Source: Desulfobacter hydrogenophilus
GTDB lineage: Bacteria; Desulfobacterota; Desulfobacteria; Desulfobacterales; Desulfobacteraceae
Direction of reading: 5' to 3'
Assembly: GCF_004319545.1 (NCBI RefSeq)
Contig: NZ_CP036313.1
Span: 4,652,501-4,716,500 of the forward strand
Length of the DNA stretch: 64,000 nt
Below the pieces are notes generated by a model. The model searched no databases. It had not been told where the DNA came from and was given only the letters and a program-made list of their open reading frames with translations. The position numbers and the translations under genes are program-made. Below are positions 28,809 to 36,193 of this stretch, one piece after another. Within the stretch, counting starts at the first letter, position 1, and each line of letters begins with the position of its first letter.

Positions 28809-30358
28809 ACCGGTATATTTCCGTGTTTCTTGGCCGGTCGATATTCCCGTTTGTCAGCCACTGCCTCAAGGGCATCAATGAGCCTTAGCCGGGTTTCACT
28901 CGGCACGATCACCGCATCCACGTACCCCCTTGCTGCGGCACAATAGGGATTGGAAAACTGTGTATTGTATTCGTCTATTTTCTGCTTGCGTGTGGCTGCC
29001 GGGTCTTCGGCATTTTTAATCTCCCTTGCATGAATGACGTTTGCCGCCCCTTCAGCCCCCATGACTGCAACTTCGGCCGTAGGCCAGGCAAAGGCCATGT
29101 CCGCACCAAGATGTCTGGAACACATGGCTATATAGGATCCACCGTAGTCCTTTCTTGTGATCAGCAAAAGCTTGGGCACAGTGGCCTCGGAGTAGCACCA
29201 CAACAGTTTTGCCCCGTGCCGAATGACCCCGCCCCACTCCTGGTGGGAACCAGGTAGGTAACCTGGCACATCGGCAATGGTAAGCAAAGGGATGTTAAAG
29301 GCGTCACAAAACCGGATAAACCGAGTGGCCTTGTCAGATGCATCAATGTCCAGGCAACCAGCCATAATCATGGGCTGATTGGCAATGATGCCAATAGGAC
29401 GGCCGTTGAGCCGGGCAAAACAGATCACAATGTTTTGGGCAAAATATTGGTGGGGTTCGAAAAAATAGCCGTCATCGACGATGGCGGCAATAATCTGTTT
29501 GATATCATAGGCCTGGTTGGATCTGTCCGGAATAATGGTGTCAAGGACTGGAGCCATGCGATGCGGGGAATCGTCCGTGGGTTTGACCGGTGGGTCTTCC
29601 ATGTTGTTGGACGGCAGAAAGGATAAAAGCTGCTTAATTTGTTCAATGCAGTCTGTATCAGACTCACAGGCGAACTGGGCCACCCCGGATTTTTCGTTAT
29701 GGGTCATGGCACCGCCAAGAGCCTCAGAGGAAATTACCTCGCCGGTGACTGCCTTAATAACATTGGGACCGGTGATGAACATATACGAGGATTCTTTGAC
29801 CATAAAAATAAAATCGGTCATGGCCGGAGAATAAACCGCCCCGCCTGCAGTGGGGCCCATGATGGCCGAGATCTGCGGGATCACACCCGAAGCCGCGGAA
29901 TTACGAAAAAAAATTTCGCCGTAACCGGACAAGGCGTCAATGCCCTCTTGAATCCTTGCACCACCTGAATCGTTCATCCCTATAACAGGGGCACCGGCTT
30001 TTATGCCCAGATCCATGACCTTGCAGATTTTTTGAGCCTGCATTTCTCCTAAAGATCCAGCCGCGGCCGTAAAATCCTGGGCATAAGCAAAGATCAGACG
30101 ACCATCCACCTTTCCGTGACCGGTTATGACACCATCTGCGGGAATTTCCTTGTTTTCCATACCAAAATTAGTGCACCGGTGGGTCACGAACATGTCCAGT
30201 TCCCTGAAGGTACCGGCGTCAAACAGTAGGGCGAGACGCTGCCTGGCGTTAAGAACGCCCTTTTCACGACGTTTAGTCAGGGCTTTTTCACCGCCCATGG
30301 CCTTAATCTTTTTCTCTTTTAGCCTAAATTCCTGAATTTTGTCGGAAGTGACTCCCAT
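28805..30358 (-). CDS. Acyl-CoA carboxylase carboxyltransferase subunit (MmdA/PccB/transcarboxylase 12S type)
   Basis: 517 residues of the propionyl/methylmalonyl-CoA carboxyltransferase family, with two crotonase-like halves. The first oxyanion region has MNDSGGARIQEG (~112-123) and GPTAGGAVYSPAM. The second has DVPGYLPGSHQEW and KDYGGSYIAMCSRHLGAD. It ends AKKHGNIPV, typical of MmdA/PccB. First gene of the three-gene minus-strand cluster. It would take CO2 from methylmalonyl-CoA and pass it, via the biotinyl domain of the downstream subunit, to pyruvate (inference), linking propionyl-CoA metabolism and oxaloacetate supply. Confidence 0.9.
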   Translation of the reverse strand: MGVTSDKIQEFRLKEKKIKAMGGEKALTKRREKGVLNARQRLALLFDAGTFRELDMFVTHRCTNFGMENKEIPADGVITGHGKVDGRLIFAYAQDFTAAAGSLGEMQAQKICKVMDLGIKAGAPVIGMNDSGGARIQEGIDALSGYGEIFFRNSAASGVIPQISAIMGPTAGGAVYSPAMTDFIFMVKESSYMFITGPNVIKAVTGEVISSEALGGAMTHNEKSGVAQFACESDTDCIEQIKQLLSFLPSNNMEDPPVKPTDDSPHRMAPVLDTIIPDRSNQAYDIKQIIAAIVDDGYFFEPHQYFAQNIVICFARLNGRPIGIIANQPMIMAGCLDIDASDKATRFIRFCDAFNIPLLTIADVPGYLPGSHQEWGGVIRHGAKLLWCYSEATVPKLLLITRKDYGGSYIAMCSRHLGADMAFAWPTAEVAVMGAEGAANVIHAREIKNAEDPAATRKQKIDEYNTQFSNPYCAAARGYVDAVIVPSETRLRLIDALEAVADKREYRPAKKHGNIPV

Positions 30359-30455
30359 AATTCACATTTCTTCTTAAAATTATATAGTTATAGAATGGAT
30401 TTATTTATCTAACTGTTTTCAAACTAAAATAGCCTATGCTACCGGAACTAAAACA

Positions 30456-31205
30456 TCACTGTGTCAGGGTAAAACGCCATGCGCAGAACCAAGTTTCAGG
30501 ATGGGGATCCGGTGGGCACCCGATACATTCGGTTTTAATTCTGTCATCAACGCCTTCGGCAAAACAAGCGTACTCAACAAGACCGCCCGACTTGCAGGGA
30601 TAATCATCCAGTCCCTTGCGGATCCTTGCCCGCTGGACCCTGCATTCATTCATCTGGAAAACAAAACTGTCCTCAGTTTCTTCCACAATGCTCTGCTCGT
30701 TAATGAATGCGTACATCCTAAAATTTAACGCTTTTTTCAAACCCTCAAGTCCCGGATGTTTGCCCAGGCTCAGAATATTTTTTATACGGTGGGCTTCAAA
30801 GGGGGAAAACCGGGCCCAACAGGAGTCATTGCACCGCTTGGCATCGTTCATACCGTGCTCAAATTCCACGGCCTGGAACCAGACCCCATCATTGGCCAGC
30901 CAGGATTTTCCCACGGCTGCCATCAGTTTTTCGGTTGTGGCGTCATCCAATGACATCAATGCTTTGGGCATACCCTGCTCCAATTCAAACTCCAGGGTGC
31001 GCGACAGATGTTTCATGAGAATGGCAATTGAAGATTGTGTGGCCGTATCCAGAGCGGTAAGTGCCTTTTCCATGCCCATCTGATGCTGAACCTCATTGAA
31101 CCAGAGGCCGTAATGTACAACAATACGGGTAAACATGTCGATCAGCTGTTTTTTCTGCATATCAGGGGTAAGGTCCTGGGCTTGGAACGGAGTGGAATCT
31201 TGCAT
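30456..31205 (-). CDS. DUF6125-like cysteine-rich protein
   Basis: 249 residues, probably soluble. The N-terminal half is helical (MFTRIVVHYGLWFNEVQHQM near 25). The C-terminal half has conserved-looking CRVQRARIRKGLDDYPCKSG, ECIGCPPDPHPETWFCAWRF and an N-terminal CNDSCWARF, giving Cys and His residues fit for metal or thiol chemistry. I recognise it as the DUF6125 type seen in anaerobes; its reaction is unknown. It lies upstream of the carboxyltransferase cluster on the same strand, ~100 bases away. Confidence 0.6.
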   Translation of the reverse strand: MQDSTPFQAQDLTPDMQKKQLIDMFTRIVVHYGLWFNEVQHQMGMEKALTALDTATQSSIAILMKHLSRTLEFELEQGMPKALMSLDDATTEKLMAAVGKSWLANDGVWFQAVEFEHGMNDAKRCNDSCWARFSPFEAHRIKNILSLGKHPGLEGLKKALNFRMYAFINEQSIVEETEDSFVFQMNECRVQRARIRKGLDDYPCKSGGLVEYACFAEGVDDRIKTECIGCPPDPHPETWFCAWRFTLTQ

Positions 31206-31462
31206 GAATCGTCCTCCTTGTTATACGTTTGCACACAAATTACTCAAAGTCGTTCCCGGTGTCAAGATGCTTTGTTTCCAAAGCAGGGTAATCGCATGTA
31301 ATTTTTTTTAATGCATATTCTTGCTTTCTTTACCACGAAGAACACGAAGTTCAGGAAGATTTCAGGGACTTAAACTTTGTTTCCACCATGACTTTCATGG
31401 TCAATGAAAGGATATTGTTTATATGTGATTTACATTATTTTTACATAATATTTGAGCACCAA

Positions 31463-32308
31463 TTACTCAATAAGCCTACGAAAAACATCCAGCTCTTTTT
31501 TTGAATAGTGAAAAAACCGGTCATGGACATTATCGGCAAAAGTTTCAAATTTCTCATACCCTGCCCTATCCAGGGAAGCCGAATAAAGATTGACCACCAG
31601 ATCATGGGCAATATAATCTTCACTGACCTCAATGAAGCCTTCATCCCGGGTCCAGGTAGCCTTTGAGTCTGCCCCCCGGGACACAACACCGGACACGGCA
31701 TGGCAGCGATCCACGATCACGGATAAAAACCGCTCTTTTTTTTCCGCCATGTACCGTTGAAGCCTGCGGTGGGGCACAAGGTCGTCATAAACATTATCTG
31801 AACCGAAATAGATGCCGCGAAGCATCACGCCCCGGTCAAGGGCGGCATCCAGTTCCCCGGTCAAAGCGCAAAGTTCTTCATCCCAGATGGATACGGCAAT
31901 GCGCTCTTGTGCCCCCTTGATCAGGACAGCCAGAAAGGACAGGATGTTGTCCCGCCCCTGAATCACGACCAGCCGGTTGTCCTGTTTAGGTTCCCGGTAC
32001 AGCCGGCCTGCATACTCGGTCAAATCCTGAAAAATCTCCTGAAACCGGGATCGAAGCTTTCTGATAAAAATCTCCGGGTCCATGGGTGTATATGCCTTTG
32101 TTTTTCCGTCATCTTGTTCAAACACCATCTGCTTGCCAATCAGACTTTTAAGCACCTCATAAATCCGGGACCGGGGAATACCAGAGGCCTTGCTCAGGGC
32201 ATATCCATTCAGGGGATACTCTTCCAGAAGCGCCAGATATGCCTTGCATTCATAGACAGAAAACCCTAAAGCTTTCATATGTTCGGTGATCTGTGCAGCC
32301 TTATCCAT
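31463..32308 (-). CDS. TrmB-family transcriptional regulator
   Basis: 281 residues. The N-terminal winged helix is SVYECKAYLALLEEYPLNGY, then SKASGIPRSRIYEVLKSL (~39-56), the TrmB signature. It is followed by a short coiled linker and the phospholipase D-like sensor domain (VVIQGRDNILSFL...), with NLYSASLDRAGYEKFETFADN near the end. TrmB proteins usually sense sugars or metabolites. It lies downstream of azlCD on the same strand in reverse order (azlC, azlD, regulator), separated by a MITE-like repeat, so it may regulate that exporter; this is unproven. The 250 bases after it carry no gene; ACCACGAAGAACACGAAG at ~31331 is a common genomic motif. Confidence 0.8.
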   Translation of the reverse strand: MDKAAQITEHMKALGFSVYECKAYLALLEEYPLNGYALSKASGIPRSRIYEVLKSLIGKQMVFEQDDGKTKAYTPMDPEIFIRKLRSRFQEIFQDLTEYAGRLYREPKQDNRLVVIQGRDNILSFLAVLIKGAQERIAVSIWDEELCALTGELDAALDRGVMLRGIYFGSDNVYDDLVPHRRLQRYMAEKKERFLSVIVDRCHAVSGVVSRGADSKATWTRDEGFIEVSEDYIAHDLVVNLYSASLDRAGYEKFETFADNVHDRFFHYSKKELDVFRRLIE

Positions 32309-32325
32309 AATATAAATCCGCCAAT

Positions 32326-32435
32326 GATAGTGACTTAGGACTGCAGATTAAACAAATATCCGTGTTTGGACACAAAGGTATCCATATGTAAATTTTTATG
32401 CAACGCCGCAGGTGGGTGATTTTTTGTTCAAACAC
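32326..32435. repeat. MITE-like inverted repeat, copy 2
   Basis: Begins with TAGTGACTTAGGACTGCAGA, the same end as the 33.5-kb element. GTGTTTGGACACAAAGG (32362 on) is inverted to the right end TTGTTCAAACAC (32424-32435). On the minus strand the right arm matches the left arm of the 16.9-kb copy (GTGTTTGAAC, then TCACCCA-CTGCG). It supplies the last codon and stop of azlD. Confidence 0.65.
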
Positions 32436-32736
32436 TGCTTAACACCAGCCAGGCAACTGCCACGGCCCCAAGCACGGGAACGATGATGCCCCCTTTGAAA
32501 AGGCCGTAGACCAGGGTAAAGCCCATGCCTGCCACACCGGCCCAGGGCAGATCCGGTGTGGCAGTGAAAGCGCCCGGGATAATCAGGGCACCGATGGCAG
32601 CCACAGGGATACACTTTAAAAAGGCATCCAGGCGGCCGGGTATTCGGGCATTGCTGAAAAAAAGGAACGGAGCCAGTCGCGGAAGATAGGTAACAGCGGC
32701 CATGCCGAAAATCAGAGGGATCAGACTTCTATCCAT
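32428..32736 (-). CDS. azlD: AzlD-family membrane protein
   Basis: The small partner of AzlC in branched-chain amino-acid export. 102 residues with four hydrophobic segments: IPLIFGMAAVTYLPRLAPFL, then VAAIGALIIPGAFTA, AGVAGMGFTLVYGLF and IIVPVLGAVAVAWLVL. It overlaps azlC by 8 bases. Its stop codon lies in the end of a MITE-like repeat, suggesting the original C-terminus was trimmed or replaced by a few residues. Confidence 0.85.
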   Translation of the reverse strand: MDRSLIPLIFGMAAVTYLPRLAPFLFFSNARIPGRLDAFLKCIPVAAIGALIIPGAFTATPDLPWAGVAGMGFTLVYGLFKGGIIVPVLGAVAVAWLVLSSV

Positions 32737-33448
32737 GGGTATTGTCTTTCTTTATAAAATCAGGGTTCAAAAAGGCGCCTGCAGACGCAACCAACAGAAT
32801 GCAAACGATAATACTCCACCCTTTTGGCAAAACATCCACCGTAACCAGAAACCAATTGAACAGTCCTGAAGCAAGCGCCAGAACCAAAGAACGCAAAGAG
32901 GTTTTCAGTTCCGGCATAAGAATGGCTAAAAGAAGGGCATACAGGGCTACGCCCATACTCTGGGTGAGAATGGCAGGCATAAATCTTCCCAGCACAAATC
33001 CCGCCAGAGTCCCGGACACCCACCCGGTATAAGCGGTTAATTCCAGAAGCATGACAAACTGTCTGGTCAAAATTTTCCGGGTAAAGGACATCACGGAAAA
33101 GGTTTCATCGGTCACGCCAAACGCCATGGGCAGATAATATTTTACCGCTTTTTCACAAATCCGGGTGGACAGATAGGCGCTCATGAGAAAGTGCCGGAAA
33201 TTCACCAGCAAAGTGGTCAGGATAATACCCACCGGCCCCATGCCCGTGGCCAGCAGATTTAGGGCGATGAATTGGCTGGCACCGGCAAAGACCACAATGG
33301 AAAACAACATGGCTTCCCCAAATGTGGTTCCTGTGGTTCTGGCCAGAACCCCAAAGGCCACAGCGGCCGGAAAATATCCGATAAATATGGGAATACCGGC
33401 TTTCAGGGCGTCCCGGGTGTCTGAGTGCTGCATCGATATTCTCTCCAA
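32729..33448 (-). CDS. azlC: AzlC-family branched-chain amino acid permease
   Basis: Multi-spanning inner-membrane subunit thought to export branched-chain amino acids (YgaZ/AzlC). The 239-residue product has about seven hydrophobic segments. The N-terminal GIPIFIGYFPAAVAFGVLAR and FAGASQFIALNLL are typical, as is the RHFLMSAYL stretch. First gene of azlCD; a MITE-like repeat starts 9 bases upstream, so its promoter may lie in or beyond that repeat. Confidence 0.9.
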   Translation of the reverse strand: MERISMQHSDTRDALKAGIPIFIGYFPAAVAFGVLARTTGTTFGEAMLFSIVVFAGASQFIALNLLATGMGPVGIILTTLLVNFRHFLMSAYLSTRICEKAVKYYLPMAFGVTDETFSVMSFTRKILTRQFVMLLELTAYTGWVSGTLAGFVLGRFMPAILTQSMGVALYALLLAILMPELKTSLRSLVLALASGLFNWFLVTVDVLPKGWSIIVCILLVASAGAFLNPDFIKKDNTHG

Positions 33449-33457
33449 ATCAAATTT

Positions 33458-33619
33458 AGGACCGCAGATTAAATAAGTTGGGCAGAAATAACGCCGAATT
33501 TTGGTTCATCTACAAGGCGCATTAAAGGTTGAATAGCAGGCCTATTGGGCCTTTGATGCAACGAAGTAGATGGGCCAAAAGGCAAGCTATTTCGTTCAAG
33601 TTATTTAATCTGAGGTCCT
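33458..33619. repeat. MITE-like inverted repeat, copy 3
   Basis: Ends AGGACCGCAGATTAAATAAGT (33458 on) and ACTTATTT-like inverse GTTATTTAATCTGAGGTCCT (to 33619). The imperfect inverted repeat continues inward (GGCAGAAATAACGCC / TTGCCTTTTGGCCCATCTAC). Related to the copy at 38313-38460. No open frame inside. Confidence 0.75.
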
Positions 33620-33710
33620 TAGTGACTATTACAGTAACCACTATCTGGTCGTCAAGACAAAAAATTTTTAGTTTTAAATTTCAATTGTGTTAGAGCCATG
33701 AGAATAAAAA

Positions 33711-33782
33711 TAATGATCATTTGACCATTATTTTTCTTGACAGCACAACAGGGCGACCTATATTATGATCAAATGATCAAAA
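33711..33782 (+). promoter_or_regulatory. Promoter with palindromic operator candidates
   Basis: TTGACA at 33737-33742 and TATTAT at 33761-33766 (18-base spacer; TATATT at 33759 is an alternative). Upstream is TAATGATCA-TT-TGACCATTA (33711-33730). At the start-site side is TGATCAAATGATCA (33766-33779). The two symmetric sites flank the core promoter, as expected for a repressor that bridges or covers it. Confidence 0.6.
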
Positions 33783-33875
33783 CAATTAACGGAAGCGTCC
33801 GTGGAAGATACGGACGGCACCGTAACAGACAGGGTCAGCAGCCCTGATAATATAAAAAAGAAAGGAGAAAATATC

Positions 33876-34187
33876 ATGCCTGGATTTAATCAGACAGGAC
33901 CACAAGGATTAGGACCCATGACTGGAAGAGGACAAGGGGTTTGCGGAAACCGCAACATGACCGGTGCCGGATACGGAACTGGCTATGGCGCAGGTTATGG
34001 CGGACGGGGATGCGGCCGAGGATTTGGTGGTGGCAGAGGTATGGGTCGCGGCATGGGCCGCGGGTTTGGCCTCGCTGCTGCGCCTGGGGCGGTAAATGAA
34101 ACCACACTTCAGGACAGGGCCAGAATGCTGGAAGAAGAGCTCAACGCCATTAAGGCACAGTTAAATACCATGCCTGAAGACAAATAA
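33876..34187 (+). CDS. DUF5320-like glycine/arginine-rich small protein
   Basis: 103 residues from ATG 33876 (AAAGGAG 7 bases upstream; the longer frame from 33801 lacks an RBS). It has the start MPGFNQTGPQGLGPMTGRGQ, a Gly-Tyr-Arg-rich middle, and a C-terminal helix with coiled-coil character (RARMLEEELNAIKAQLNTM). Proteins like this accompany NifX/NifB-type iron-molybdenum cofactor and ParA/MRP ATPase genes in anaerobes, but no such gene is adjacent here. The function is unknown. It has its own promoter and terminator. Confidence 0.75.
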   Translation: MPGFNQTGPQGLGPMTGRGQGVCGNRNMTGAGYGTGYGAGYGGRGCGRGFGGGRGMGRGMGRGFGLAAAPGAVNETTLQDRARMLEEELNAIKAQLNTMPEDK

Positions 34188-34200
34188 TCTTTTGATACAG

Positions 34201-34235
34201 ACCCGGGCGAAAGGGAAATTCCTTTTCACCCGGGT
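34201..34235 (+). terminator. Terminator of the DUF5320-like gene
   Basis: ACCCGGGCGAAAGG / CCTTTTCACCCGGGT, a long stem followed by TATCTATT. It is stable, though the T run is poor. Confidence 0.65.
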
Positions 34236-34331
34236 TATCTATTAGATTTGAACTCTAACCCTGCAAGTGAGGTTAGGCCCATGATCGGAATAAAACCTTT
34301 CATATGGAAAGTTTTATTTTGAGCTTGGGCC

Positions 34332-35942
34332 TTACATCCTGGCATACCGGTTCCGGCCTGCCTTTTTGGCAAGATACATGGCTGTATCTGCAGCATTAAT
34401 CAAACTGTCAATATCCTCACCATTTGTGGGATAGATGCTGATACCTATACTGGCCCCAACAGACTGATTTGTTGTTTCCCCTTGGCTGTCAATCTGAATG
34501 GTCTGGCCGATCACATCTATAAGTTTCTGGGCCACAGCATTAACTGTCTCATCGTCTTTGACATCGGCAAGCAGAGCGACAAACTCATCCCCTCCCATTC
34601 TAGCCACAGTATCGCCCCTGCGCAAGGCAGTTGTCAGGCGCAGGGCAGTTTGTTTTAAAACAATATCGCCGGCCTCATGGCCGAACCCGTCATTAATCTG
34701 TTTGAACTTATCCAAATCTATAAAAAGAACAGCGATCTTTTGTTTACTTCTTTCCGCCTGAGCAAGAAGTTGCGCAAGCCTGTCGTAAAGAAGCTTACGG
34801 TTAGGTAAATCGGTTAACGTATCACGGGTGGCCAGATTTTTAAGTTCCAGTTCAGCCTGTTTGCGTTTAAAAGCCGCATCTGCCGCTAACCAGCAGCCGA
34901 CCCCGATTAAACCCAACAGCATGAAATTAGTCGTTATAAAAAGTCGCAGATCAGGATAGATGTGCGCGTTCAGCGCGCGGGCAGGGACATGGGAAACAAT
35001 TTTCCACACGTAACCCCTTGCGGAAAGATGTGACGCGCTTTTTGAAAAGGCCTCGGGGGAACCGGTACTGGATCGAAGCCCTTCAAACAACGGATGAATG
35101 CTCACAAAACTAAACAAGCCGTCATGGGTAGCAAACTGGCCGCTATCCTGGACGGATATCTTTTGCCACGCCAGAGGATAATCTTTAGCAAAATTGGCAT
35201 TTTTCTTTTCAGGGAACATAAACCCAAATTCTTCTGCCGGGTTAATGCTGCGCAAATAAAATCCATCCTTATTCAGCAGCAAAACATTCCCTGTAACATT
35301 TTTATTTAATTTGTCCAAATCTTCAAGAATATGCCCACCTAAAAAGTTGATAATGACCATACCGGATTTTCCACCATCCTTGTTAAAAACCGGGATTGCA
35401 AAACGAATCATTGGTTTTTTCGGCTCTTCTACCTTGCCGTGTTCAACATTAAGATCAAATGGAGAAATAAAAAGTTCTCCCCTGGCCAAACTCATTGTAT
35501 CCCGGAAATAATACCTTTGGGATTTATTCTGTAACCGATCACGGGGTAAGGCAACTGGATTGCCGGAATTCCAATCCACCCTGACCATCTCCATGCCGTT
35601 GTGGCCAATAAATCTTAATTGATCATATTTTTTCTTATTACGGGCAAACACGAGAAATGCCTCCTCCACCCGATACAAGTCAAGGTCTGTGCTGTCAACA
35701 AACAAATCCTGGAGAAAATAGTCCTCAGCAAGAAGTGTCAAATCAGAGACAATGGCCTGGATATCATGGCGGATTATCTCCTCTTGTTGTTCAATATTGA
35801 TGATCTCATGGGCTTTGAAAGTGTTGATTCTTGCCTGGTTGGCAGTTAAATAAAAGGCGATGGATATACCGAGGAAAAGAATGATAGAAACAAGATAGAG
35901 CCGTAAAAAATAAAAACCGAAATATCCCAATTTGAGCCGCAT
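34332..35942 (-). CDS. Membrane diguanylate cyclase with periplasmic sensor
   Basis: Makes cyclic di-GMP from two GTP. In the 536-residue product a first membrane segment (LYLVSIILFLGISIAFYL, ~14-31) is followed by a periplasmic double-Cache-like sensor (~35-325), a second membrane segment (FMLLGLIGVGCWLAADAAF) and the GGDEF domain. The active site reads ARMGGDEFVALL near 450 and is intact. RRGD sits five residues before it, matching the inhibitory RxxD site, so product feedback is likely. The ligand is unknown. It is monocistronic, upstream of a bidirectional terminator. Confidence 0.88.
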   Translation of the reverse strand: MRLKLGYFGFYFLRLYLVSIILFLGISIAFYLTANQARINTFKAHEIINIEQQEEIIRHDIQAIVSDLTLLAEDYFLQDLFVDSTDLDLYRVEEAFLVFARNKKKYDQLRFIGHNGMEMVRVDWNSGNPVALPRDRLQNKSQRYYFRDTMSLARGELFISPFDLNVEHGKVEEPKKPMIRFAIPVFNKDGGKSGMVIINFLGGHILEDLDKLNKNVTGNVLLLNKDGFYLRSINPAEEFGFMFPEKKNANFAKDYPLAWQKISVQDSGQFATHDGLFSFVSIHPLFEGLRSSTGSPEAFSKSASHLSARGYVWKIVSHVPARALNAHIYPDLRLFITTNFMLLGLIGVGCWLAADAAFKRKQAELELKNLATRDTLTDLPNRKLLYDRLAQLLAQAERSKQKIAVLFIDLDKFKQINDGFGHEAGDIVLKQTALRLTTALRRGDTVARMGGDEFVALLADVKDDETVNAVAQKLIDVIGQTIQIDSQGETTNQSVGASIGISIYPTNGEDIDSLINAADTAMYLAKKAGRNRYARM

Positions 35943-36035
35943 TGTTTACTCCTGCCTGATCTAAAGTGCGAAATGGCCTGTTCTGATTCCGATACATGTC
36001 ACTTTATCATATACAGTCTGGGAAAAAATAGGAAA

Positions 36036-36082
36036 AATAAAAAAATCAGCCGTCGGTCGGCAAGTCCGACGGCTGATTTTTT
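36036..36082. terminator. Bidirectional terminator
   Basis: CAGCCGTCGG (36047-36056) / CCGACGGCTG (36066-36075). T runs follow on both strands (ATTTTTT on plus; ATTTTTTTATTTTT on minus). It ends the 36194-38107 gene. An AAGGAGG-like sequence at 36093 has no frame after it. Confidence 0.8.
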
Positions 36083-36193
36083 CAAGGATAATAAGGAGGT
36101 TATTCAGCCATTTTTTTTATTCAAAAAACGACGTTAAGAACAACCTATCATAATTTTATTATTTGTCAATAAAAAAGTTTTTCAAACATAACT

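Noticed and set aside
31325..31355. ACCACGAAGAACACGAAG as a special repeat
   Set aside because: This is a common motif in many bacterial genomes and a single copy here says little.
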